30,401 bases of DNA from contig JWZX01003148.1 in NCBI GenBank assembly GCA_001275005.1, positions 1 through 30,401 on the forward strand, read 5' to 3'. This stretch comes from Chrysochromulina tobinii. Its lineage: Eukaryota > Haptophyta > Prymnesiales > Chrysochromulinaceae. The notes beneath the pieces were generated by a model that was not told where the DNA came from, did no database searches, and saw nothing but the letters and a program-made list of their open reading frames with translations. Of the stretch, positions 9,944-17,889 are shown piece by piece (positions within the stretch are counted from its first letter, which is position 1; the number at the start of each line of letters is the position of its first letter). A program made the translations under genes and the position numbers.

Positions 9944-11050
9944 ATGCCAAAGATCACCCTGGCGCAGCTCAGCGCGCAGCTCGACCTTGGCAACCGAGTG
10001 GAAGGCACAGGCAACCGTCCTGGCAGAAACGAACGCGAGAAGCTGCGTGCAGCGGCGGGCAGCGGCAAAATCACAGCTAGGAAGCCTTGGGAGTGGGACA
10101 CGTCCGATGCAGAGCTCCCCGTCGTGTGCCAGATCCTGCAAGGTGGTAAGCCTGCCCACAACTGGAGGACGCAGATTGCAAACGCAGCAGCTCCAGCCGC
10201 CGTCTCGCTGCAGCCGGCTCTAACACTTCCTCCACTCCTGCCTGTGGCAGCTCCAGGATCCCTACATCCATCAGAACAGCCACCTGCGCCACCACAGCCA
10301 TCAGTGGATCCGCATGGCTCACCAGCCAAACGGCAGCGAGTCGTGTATGAGGACCACGGAGCGAGCTCAGCGGATTTTGCAAGCGAGGATCAGACAGGCT
10401 CAGCGGAGAATGCAAACGAAGATCAGGCAGGCTCAGCGGAGAATGCAAGCGAGGATGAGGTCGCAGAGCCTCTCGCCAGCTCCTCTGCCGATGCCGCTTC
10501 ACCTGCTGCGGCTTCTTCAGCAGCTGCCCCAGCTGGTCTGGTAGCAACTGCATGTTCGTCCACTCTATATCGACGTGGGACTGAACTCGTCGGCGGGCGC
10601 ATCGAGGTCTGGTTCGAGGACGACCAGCGCTGGTATGCTGGGCGCGTCACTAACTACAGCCGGCGCCGCGGGTATCAGGTGAACTTCGACCCCGTACCTG
10701 GAGAGGACAACCTGATCATGTACATAACAGAAGATGGCGACCATGAGTGGCGCGTTGAGGGCGAGACGTCTCGTGCCTTAGTCCACTCCGCGCTGCAGGC
10801 TGAGCAGACCGCGCCGTACTTTGAGTCTGAACCAGCTACAGCCCATGTGCCTTTGTTGCTGCTCGAGCCCGCTGCCGGCGTGCGTGCAAGCCTCGAGGGG
10901 GCTGAAGAGATGATCGCGACAATGTGCAACAACGAGGAGCTTGAGCAGCTCTCCTCACGCCTGCGTGTGCTGCTCGATGCGGTTTTGCGACGCCAGGGGC
11001 AGCTGGCTCCACGTGTAGAGGTTGCTCCAGGGCTTGATCATCCAGATTGA
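9944..11050 (+). CDS. hypothetical protein with one Tudor/SH3-like domain
   Basis: The protein has 368 residues from ATG 9944 (MPKITLAQLSAQLDLGNR). The frame is open upstream to 9755, but that part looks like leader DNA. I do not recognise the N-terminal 80 residues, which are basic and include KPWEWDTSDAELPVVCQIL. A long Pro/Ala/Ser/Glu linker follows, with a PAKRQR basic patch that could be a nuclear signal and a tandem 11-residue repeat. Residues about 214-270 form a Tudor/Agenet-like barrel: GGRIEVWFEDDQRWYAGRVTNY, then YQVNFDPVPGEDNLIMYI and EWRVE. This is the strand pattern of chromatin-reader Tudor modules such as those following PDS5 repeats. A Leu-rich helical tail ends the protein at TGA 11048-11050. 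Nuclear, chromatin-related function is inference only. Confidence 0.72.
   Translation: MPKITLAQLSAQLDLGNRVEGTGNRPGRNEREKLRAAAGSGKITARKPWEWDTSDAELPVVCQILQGGKPAHNWRTQIANAAAPAAVSLQPALTLPPLLPVAAPGSLHPSEQPPAPPQPSVDPHGSPAKRQRVVYEDHGASSADFASEDQTGSAENANEDQAGSAENASEDEVAEPLASSSADAASPAAASSAAAPAGLVATACSSTLYRRGTELVGGRIEVWFEDDQRWYAGRVTNYSRRRGYQVNFDPVPGEDNLIMYITEDGDHEWRVEGETSRALVHSALQAEQTAPYFESEPATAHVPLLLLEPAAGVRASLEGAEEMIATMCNNEELEQLSSRLRVLLDAVLRRQGQLAPRVEVAPGLDHPD
10379..10459 (+). repeat. 33-bp in-frame tandem repeat
   Basis: Two full 33-bp units (10379-10411, 10412-10444) and a partial third encode ASEDQTGSAEN-type acidic 11-mers in the linker of the Tudor-like protein. The unit is a multiple of three, so copy-number change keeps the frame. 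Confidence 0.85.
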
Positions 11051-11328
11051 TCCGGAGAGGATGAAGAAGCATGGAATGGCACTGCGGCGTCATAGTTGCG
11101 TATAGGATTAGGAACAAGATCCAAGGTGCAAGTCGCGTGTTGTCCTGCGTGTGCGTCACCACCCGCCCTGAAAGGAGGGGTTCTCGGGGCCCAATCTCGA
11201 GTCAGCCCCCCGCCTCGGTGATCAAGGCTTGCTTGCTTGCTTGATCGCGTGACCACGGCGACGCGGGGAGAACGATACGTCTGTGAACTTTCACGTGCTT
11301 TCGTCAATCTCCGAAGTCCGCGAGCGTC

Positions 11329-12705
11329 ATGCTTTTGCTGCTCGCCGCCCTCGCGTTTTCACCAAGTCGCGATTCGGCTGGGCTCGGACAAGCTCGACCA
11401 GCGCACTCGACGAGTATCAGGAGCGTGGCTGCGTCGAGCACACAAGCTGCGCCGCTCGTCGCAGCCGCTGACGTCCGTACGCCCAAGGTGCTGCGGCCGG
11501 AGGTGCCACTACAGGTGACGGCCTTCATATTCGTGCTCGGTCTTTCGCTTGTCACCCTCACACCGACCACACATTTCATCTCCGAGCTCGGCCAGAAGCG
11601 CGGCATGGCGGTCCTCACCGCCATCTCATCAACCTCGGCCGCCGCGGAGATTGTCATCTCGCCTATCTTGGGAGGGCTGAGCGACGCCATCGGCCGAAAG
11701 ACAGTGCTGCTGCTCACGCTCGCGACCGCAACGGCCGTCAACTTTGCGTGCGCCCTCTCGCCGACGCTCCTCCCCGTCGGCGCCTCCAAGTTCGTCTCGT
11801 CCATCGGCGTCGGCCTCTTCTTCCTCGCAGGTGGCGCAGCGCTCGCCGACAATTACCGTGACGAGCCTAAACGACTCGCGGCGGCGTCGGGCCCGCTGTT
11901 CGCGCTGGTGAACTTGGGCTTTGGGCTCGGCATTGCACTCTCCGCGCTGCTGCCGCCCGGGCTACGCGTGCGCTACGGCGCCTCGAGCGTCGTTCTGGGC
12001 GCCGCCCTCGCCACTGCCACCTGCCTTGTGCGCGAGTCGCTGCCGCAGAGCCAGCGCGTGCCCTTCCGTGCTTTCAAGAGCTTCAACCCGTTCGCGTGCG
12101 TGCGTCTGCTGTGCCTGGGCCGCTCGATGCGCCTGCTCGCGCTCCTCGCCGCTCTCAACGTGCTCCCCCTCTTTATGGGCGATACGCTGCAGGCATTTGC
12201 CATCACCCATTGGCACCTCGGCCCCCGGAGCGTGTCCCGGCTCTTTAGCTACATCGCCGTGAGCGGCGTGCTCGCGAACATGGTCGGCGGGCAGCTGGTC
12301 CGCCGTTTCGGAGTCCAGACCTTCACTGCTCTCTCGACAGGCTCAGCGCTCCTGACGTGGCTAGGCTTTGCGTCGGGCAACCTGCGAGCTGCACTCGTGT
12401 GCGCGGGACTGGGGCTCCTCGGTCCCGCCCGCACGCTCGGTGCGACCACGATGCTCACTAGTGAAGGCGCGAGGCTGGGCATCCCACAGGGGCAGCTCGC
12501 TGGTGATCGTGCCAACCTGATCGCATGGATCAAGATCATCGGTCCGCTCTTGTACGGGCAGGCGTACATGGCGGGCATGGCTGCCGGCGTTCCGCAGGCC
12601 CCCTTCTTCATCAACGTGATCGTCACTCTGGCCGCCCTTGGTCTCGGCCCCATGGCGCTCGCTGCCGCCAAGCCCGCACCTGCCGTGCCGACGAGGCGCC
12701 CGTGA
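11329..12705 (+). CDS. major facilitator superfamily transporter, TetA-like, with plastid-type leader
   Basis: The protein has 458 residues from ATG 11329 to TGA 12703-12705. About ten to twelve hydrophobic segments run from residue 62 to 445. MFS motif A is clear between helices 2 and 3 (GGLSDAIGRK, residues 115-124), as in drug/H+ antiporters of the DHA1/TetA type. A second, weaker motif lies in the half-repeat (VRRFGVQTF). The N-terminus is a hydrophobic MLLLLAALAFSPSRDS followed by a Ser/Ala/Arg-rich stretch to about residue 55. That resembles the bipartite signal-plus-transit leader of secondary-plastid algae, so a plastid envelope site is plausible but inferred. The central loop (residues about 235-260) is basic. 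The substrate cannot be told from sequence. Confidence 0.88.
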   Translation: MLLLLAALAFSPSRDSAGLGQARPAHSTSIRSVAASSTQAAPLVAAADVRTPKVLRPEVPLQVTAFIFVLGLSLVTLTPTTHFISELGQKRGMAVLTAISSTSAAAEIVISPILGGLSDAIGRKTVLLLTLATATAVNFACALSPTLLPVGASKFVSSIGVGLFFLAGGAALADNYRDEPKRLAAASGPLFALVNLGFGLGIALSALLPPGLRVRYGASSVVLGAALATATCLVRESLPQSQRVPFRAFKSFNPFACVRLLCLGRSMRLLALLAALNVLPLFMGDTLQAFAITHWHLGPRSVSRLFSYIAVSGVLANMVGGQLVRRFGVQTFTALSTGSALLTWLGFASGNLRAALVCAGLGLLGPARTLGATTMLTSEGARLGIPQGQLAGDRANLIAWIKIIGPLLYGQAYMAGMAAGVPQAPFFINVIVTLAALGLGPMALAAAKPAPAVPTRRP

Positions 12706-12731
12706 CGGAGGAGGCGCCCGTGACGGCGCGT
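12694..12731 (+). repeat. duplicated 18-bp unit at the MFS stop codon
   Basis: The unit GAGGCGCCCGTGACGG occurs twice in tandem with a period of 18 bp. The first copy supplies the terminal Arg-Pro and TGA stop of the transporter and the second lies just downstream, also in frame with a TGA. Confidence 0.75.
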
Positions 12732-13304
12732 GAGTGGGCGGCATGCCTCAGGCGCTGACGAGCCAGCCCCTTGTGCCTTGACGAGAGACCGCACTTCAGA
12801 CCTCTTGCGTCGGTGTGGTGATCTAATTGTGACAGCCTCTAACTGCCCCTCAACCTGCCCCTAGGTGTATGCCTGTAGGTGAACCAGAGCAGGTGTATAG
12901 GATGCAAACAGGTTGGAGGACCAGGTGTGGAGGAGCGGCACGGCTGTCGCCCCGGTGTCACATGGTGTCAAGAAAGCGTTAGCGACAACCGCTGTTAAAA
13001 AAGAGGCTTTCGACCCAAGCGCCCCAATTGAAGCGCCCCAGCGCAGATTTCCATCCTGATTCATTGGATGTTTCTGGATGTTGTGACAACACTGTGTGAA
13101 TTTGAATTTGAGACTTGGCCAGAAAGCTATGGCCCACCGGGACGCGCTTGTTGAGCGTGCACGCAAAAATGGGTAAAACTGCAAACTCCGTCGGCGGCGT
13201 GACCATTTTGGCCAAGTTTGCCGGGCACAGCCCCTCGTGGGGCCGCGGAGGCGCGGCCGGGACCTCATCTGCGAGGTTACCTCTGCACGCGAGAGCTGGC
13301 CTTC
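12706..13304. other. spacer upstream of the eight-domain protein
   Basis: These 599 bases hold no gene. A 9-bp direct repeat AAGCGCCCC occurs at about 13017 and 13031. The stretch 13030-13180 is AT-richer and probably contains the promoter/5' UTR of the next gene. Confidence 0.5.
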
Positions 13305-16300
13305 ATGGCGAGCGAGGTGGAAGGCGGAAGCCCCCCGAACGAAAGAGGCAGCGGAAGGATGAAGTTGACGCTGAACATCCCCCCACCGCCGGATGACATG
13401 CCGCCACCTCCGCCCCCCGACGACGATTCAGGGCCCATCTTCACTCCGCGCACGGCGGCTGCCAGGAAGGATATGGTGAGCAAGGCCGCGATGGCTGCCG
13501 AGTCTGGTGAACAAAAGCCACAGTTCTGGATCGAGCCGAGCTCTCTTCCGGCCCCCATGATGCTCCACCTCAACGCGGGCGAATCAAAGACGGACCTTGC
13601 TGCTAGCGTCTGGGCGCTCGGCCTGAAGAAGGAGACTGCGTCTGGGTTCCCTCTATCCGACGCACCGCTGTTCACGCCACGATCGGCGCCGATCAATCCT
13701 GAGACGGGCGAACCCATCTTCACACCGCGTTCGCTCTACAACAACCGTGTCCAAAAGCGACTGACCCGTGCGAGATCCCAAAAGCAGGTGGGCAATGGCA
13801 AGACTCTCCCGCTGAACGTGCCCGCGGGCGTTGCGATCCCTCCGAAAGCCGACGACGACATGCCCATGTTCACGCCACGCACGCTGCAGAAGCGCAAGGA
13901 AGAGCTTGAGCTTTCGGCGGCGGACCTGCCCATCTTCACGCCGCGCGGGAGCCCAGTCAAGAAGCTAGAGACGACTCCCTCGCTGGAAGTGGACGTGGAG
14001 GACTCCGAGACGGCGAGTGCGGAGGCGTCGAGCCCCGAATTGGTCAGCCCCGGAGGCAGCGGCAAGAAGCCAGCCAAGAAGAAGAAGATGGTCGACGGCA
14101 AGGTCGAGAAGGAGAAGCCAAAGAAGGCGACGAAGGACGAGGGCGAGGGCGCGGGTGGCGAGAAAGGCAAGAAGAAGTCGCCCGCGAAGAAGGCGAAGCC
14201 AGTCGGCTCGGCTCCCAAGGACGGGACCGACTCGGGGAGATCCGAGGAGCCCTCCTCCCCCAACTCCGCGAGCCCTGCGTTGAAGGCGGATACCGGTACG
14301 GATACTGTAGAGCATCCTCGGGAAGAGCACCATCATAAGGACGCTCACACCTTCCTGATCGACATTCTCGACGCGGAGGAGAATGTGCTCAGCTCGCTGG
14401 GCACGGAGCTCGGTTGGAAAGCACTCACTCACAAGGTGGGCCGAGGACTCGTCCAACCGGCGGTGCAGACGTTTCAGAAGGGTTCTGGCACTAAGGTGAG
14501 CGGGTACCGCATCATGATGAACGGTTTGGAGCTCAGCGGCCACGAGACACTTTCGTCGCTCATGGCGCGCGACATAGAGTTTCATGGCGGCGCGAGTGAG
14601 GCGACGCAGCTGTTGATTTGCCTCCAAGGCGACAAACAAAACGCCGAGAAGCCGCACGCGGAGCAGCACCGCTTCGCTCCCCTAGGTGCCTTAGCTGCCG
14701 GTGGCCGTTCGCTTTCACGCCACCTCTCTCAGAACTTGAGTTTGGCCGCGACGCGCCTCTCTCGCCAGCTGACTGGTGGCACGGAGACGGCGACCTTCCA
14801 AATCGACTTCGAGTCGTCCGAGGGCGTCACTCTCGCATCGCTAGGTACGGCCCTCAGGGGCCGTTGGATGCGTGAGCCTCTGACCAAGTCGGTCATCGCG
14901 ACAGCGCTTGACGAGTTCAAAAGGACTTCAGGCATCACGGTCAACCCCCTGCTTTGCCGGGTGACGCTGGACGGCGACGTGCTCGAGATGGCCAGCACGG
15001 CGAAGGCGATGGACTACCTGTACGAAAGAGAGGCGGATACGCCCATCCACATCGTGATCGCGCTGCCGCCTGAAGTCACCCCCGAGCTCGCGGTGGCGGA
15101 GCATAAGATTGAGAGCGCCACCTTTTACGTCGATATCGTCACGAGTCATGAGGAGGGAGCGGAGCATTACGAGCTCCAGACCCACATAGGGAAAAAGTTG
15201 CTTGGCCTGCCACTGCGTGAAGGACTCATTGCGCCCGCGCTCAAGTCGTACGCTGAGGCCCACCCGCAGGCGCCCAGGTACTCGCCTGACTCATTCTCTA
15301 TCCTTGTGGAGGGGAATGCATTCGATGGCTCCCAGACGGGGCTCGAGTGCGCCGTCAAGTACAACAAGACCGGTTTTATGCCGATTCACTTGCTGCTCAC
15401 CTTGGCGGCCGACGCGGCCGACATCGCCCATGCCAAGCACATCAAGAACGTCGCGTATACGATCGACATCAACACGAGCGACGGGAACACCGTCTTCGCG
15501 TTCGGCACGATGCTTAACGGTCGCTGGCTGCACGAGCCTCTGCGCAAGGCGGTCGTAGCCTCCGCGCTCACGGAGCTCCAAAACCAACACCAGGGTCTGG
15601 AGAAAATCGACCCACAGACGGTCCCGGTAACCGTCGACGGGCTGCTCGTCGACGCACATTCGAAAGCGAAGGCAAGGACGTATGCACACGCAGGCGAGGG
15701 CGCGGCTGCGCACGTGGTGATCACGCTCCCGGCTTCGGTCGATACGACGGCCTTGAGCTCAGGGCCCGCCAAGATCGAGTCGGCGACCTTCTTCGTGGAT
15801 ATCGCTCCTGCCGACGGCAGCGCTCACTTTGAGACGGAGACGGTGCTCAACCGAAGATGGCTGCTCAAGTCGCTCAAAGAAGCGCTGATTGGCCCCGCGA
15901 TCCGCTGCTACAACGAAGCTGATGAGAGTGCACCTGGATATGGGGTCGGGGATTACGCGGTCTTTGTGGAGGGCGTGCAAGCCGACATTAGTCAGCAAAC
16001 GATCAGCTTCGTCACAGGAGTCGATGGGCCCGTGCATGTAGCCCTCACGCCGAAAGAGGGGGAGCCAGAGGAGCTGTTCTCGCGCACGATCAAGAGCGCG
16101 GGGTTTACGATCGAAATCGAGTACGACGGCCAGAAGATCTTTGCCTTCGACACCGTCCTCAACCAAAAGTGGCTCGAGATGCCGCTCATCCAGGCGGTCG
16201 TGGTCCCTGCTCTCAAGGAGCTCAGCAAGGCCAACGGCCATAAGGTTGACTTCAACTTGCACGTGGCCATGTGCAAGGTCGACGGCAGGCTACTCGAGAA

Positions 16301-17033
16301 GGATACCAAGGCGAAGGCGCTCAGCTGCGTCCGTAACGCCCATGAGCCGACGGAGATCGTGCTCACGCTCGCCGACAGCACGGAGGTCAACGTGGCCAAG
16401 CTCGGCGCCTTGCACAAGGCTGAGCACATCCAAAGCGCCATCTTCTACGTGGATCTCGTGACAATCTCGCGCGGGGAAGAGACTTCTCATAAGTTTGAGG
16501 CGATGCTGCCCGCGCGCGCGCTCCGCTCGTCGCTCGGCGAGGTGGTCGTCAAACCTGCGCTTCGGGGCCTTCAGCTCAAGGCTCATGTGAACGCCGTCCA
16601 AATCTTCATCGACGATGAGGAAGTGGAGGCCAAGCAGAAAGCGGGCTCGTTCCTCCAGGGCGCAAGTAGACCGGTCAACGTGAAGCTGATCGTGCCGGAG
16701 AGTGCGATTGCTTCCAAGTCGAAGCCAGCGAGCCTGCCCCCGCCGGGCATCTTGAACGTCAAGATGACGGGCGGCGCAGAAGATTGGGACATGGAGACGC
16801 AGCTCTCCCAAAAATGGCAGCAGAAGACCCTTATGCACGGCGTCATCATCCCCGCGCTCCAAGCGTATGAGGAAGACTTTGGCATCCAGCACGAGCCGTC
16901 GATGATCAAGGTCAAGGTGGATGGCGTCGAGGTCGATAGCGGCGTTGTGATTAAGGAGCTGTTGAAGGGGAGTGGGGGAGTTGACGTCGAGCTAGCCTTG
17001 CCGGTGACGTATGCAGTCAAGCTGGCCAAATGA
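13305..17033 (+). CDS. 1242-aa protein of eight repeated, possibly beta-grasp-like domains with FTPR motifs
   Basis: I know no name for this protein. The ATG at 13305 (MASEVEGGSPP) is the first in a compositionally sensible frame; the stop is TGA 17031-17033. Residues 1-240 are disordered and carry five copies of [ILM]FTPR[TSG] at residues 45, 122, 138, 188 and 210, each preceded by an acidic residue and Pro or similar. Residues about 265-310 are lysine-rich (KKPAKKKKMVDGKVEKEKPK, KKKSPAKKAKP), resembling a nuclear or histone-H1-like tail. From residue about 347 to 1235 there are eight modules of about 105-115 residues starting near 347, 496, 605, 716, 827, 932, 1045 and 1149 (the first is followed by a longer Ser/Leu linker). 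Each has a beta strand (ATFYVDI type), a second strand (FAFGTML), a conserved W-x-x-x-x-L, a helix with V-V-x-PAL, a strand with VDG/VEG and a last strand (HIVIALP). Strand-strand-helix-strand-strand order suggests a ubiquitin-like beta-grasp, which is inference. No enzyme motif is seen. Confidence 0.9.
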   Translation: MASEVEGGSPPNERGSGRMKLTLNIPPPPDDMPPPPPPDDDSGPIFTPRTAAARKDMVSKAAMAAESGEQKPQFWIEPSSLPAPMMLHLNAGESKTDLAASVWALGLKKETASGFPLSDAPLFTPRSAPINPETGEPIFTPRSLYNNRVQKRLTRARSQKQVGNGKTLPLNVPAGVAIPPKADDDMPMFTPRTLQKRKEELELSAADLPIFTPRGSPVKKLETTPSLEVDVEDSETASAEASSPELVSPGGSGKKPAKKKKMVDGKVEKEKPKKATKDEGEGAGGEKGKKKSPAKKAKPVGSAPKDGTDSGRSEEPSSPNSASPALKADTGTDTVEHPREEHHHKDAHTFLIDILDAEENVLSSLGTELGWKALTHKVGRGLVQPAVQTFQKGSGTKVSGYRIMMNGLELSGHETLSSLMARDIEFHGGASEATQLLICLQGDKQNAEKPHAEQHRFAPLGALAAGGRSLSRHLSQNLSLAATRLSRQLTGGTETATFQIDFESSEGVTLASLGTALRGRWMREPLTKSVIATALDEFKRTSGITVNPLLCRVTLDGDVLEMASTAKAMDYLYEREADTPIHIVIALPPEVTPELAVAEHKIESATFYVDIVTSHEEGAEHYELQTHIGKKLLGLPLREGLIAPALKSYAEAHPQAPRYSPDSFSILVEGNAFDGSQTGLECAVKYNKTGFMPIHLLLTLAADAADIAHAKHIKNVAYTIDINTSDGNTVFAFGTMLNGRWLHEPLRKAVVASALTELQNQHQGLEKIDPQTVPVTVDGLLVDAHSKAKARTYAHAGEGAAAHVVITLPASVDTTALSSGPAKIESATFFVDIAPADGSAHFETETVLNRRWLLKSLKEALIGPAIRCYNEADESAPGYGVGDYAVFVEGVQADISQQTISFVTGVDGPVHVALTPKEGEPEELFSRTIKSAGFTIEIEYDGQKIFAFDTVLNQKWLEMPLIQAVVVPALKELSKANGHKVDFNLHVAMCKVDGRLLEKDTKAKALSCVRNAHEPTEIVLTLADSTEVNVAKLGALHKAEHIQSAIFYVDLVTISRGEETSHKFEAMLPARALRSSLGEVVVKPALRGLQLKAHVNAVQIFIDDEEVEAKQKAGSFLQGASRPVNVKLIVPESAIASKSKPASLPPPGILNVKMTGGAEDWDMETQLSQKWQQKTLMHGVIIPALQAYEEDFGIQHEPSMIKVKVDGVEVDSGVVIKELLKGSGGVDVELALPVTYAVKLAK
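14343..17012 (+). repeat. eight tandem protein modules with two-module super-repeat
   Basis: The helix motif aligns in all eight modules: GLVQPAVQTF, SVIATALDEF, GLIAPALKSY, AVVASALTEL, ALIGPAIRCY, AVVVPALKEL, VVVKPALRGL, GVIIPALQAY. Modules 2, 4 and 6 share a [KR]W near their start with a PL/EPL helix cap and a FAFGT-type second strand. Modules 3, 5 and 7 share IxSAxFYVD, and modules 3 and 5 also share an AP-x-Y insertion before a VEG strand. The alternation indicates growth by duplication of a two-module unit. Confidence 0.85.
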
Positions 17034-17889
17034 GCTCGTTTGCCAAATGAGGAATTACGCGCCGATGCCGGCACAGACCGAGGAATGGCCGAGGCCAAGA
17101 TTGCTTTGCAGCTTGGATTGACGTTCTGAGACTTGAGGACGGCCTATGTAGACGCGTGGTGAGGCTCCACCTTGGTGGTGTACCTGTGCTGGCGTGACGA
17201 GACCTCCGTGAACCCGGTGTGGTGACATGCAAACACATTTCTATGGAACTACTACCTCTACATGTCGCGGCCGCCTCGGCAGCGGCCAGCTTCACGTCAG
17301 GCTGAGCAGCCGAGTGGCGATGGTATTATGAGCTCCAGTGCTCGTCATTGCGGGTGTCAGGACGAGAGGGAAGGATTCATGTTGGGTTTACGGTTATTAC
17401 AGTGCTTCATGTCGTGTACCTGTACGTTAGGACCACATGAAAGTTGGAACAGGCAACAGGCCACAGTAAGGATCGACGCCCAAACTCGTTCCGTGTCGTA
17501 GAGGCTGACAGGGCGGTTCGGAGGCGGGGTGGTGCCCCGCCCCGGGTCGTGGCGCGCGGATGGGCGCGCGGCCCGCGGCCGCGTACGCGACGCCCTCTGG
17601 TCGCGTGGGAACCTCCAACCGTGAACCTGCAACATCGAACGGAAATACTACTAGGTTATTGCGGCGTTTGTTTCCCCTCCGTTTGACCTAAATCACTAGT
17701 ACCGACTACGGCGTTATATCGTAGGAGACCCTCGGCTGTCGGCACCTATACACGGGGGCTACACGAGGCCAAGTAGAAGTGCAAGTACGAAGTAGTGCCT
17801 TGCCTCCGCGCCGCTGTGTGCGGTGTATGTGGGCGTGTAGCTGCGGGCCCGTGCTCAGTTGTATACCATCACCGGGGCGGCGATACGGG
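17034..17889. other. spacer between convergent genes, no gene seen
   Basis: These 856 bases between the stops of the eight-domain gene (+) and the polycystin gene (-) contain only short, unconvincing open frames. A small GC hairpin GGCGGGG/CCCCGCC lies at 17523-17541. The region must include both 3' UTRs. Confidence 0.55.

Noticed and set aside
11220-11246. GATCAAG/CTTGATC hairpin with GCTT repeat between genes
   Set aside because: The stem is only 7 bp and formed around a tetranucleotide repeat. The gene order is eukaryotic, so a bacterial-type terminator reading makes no sense.
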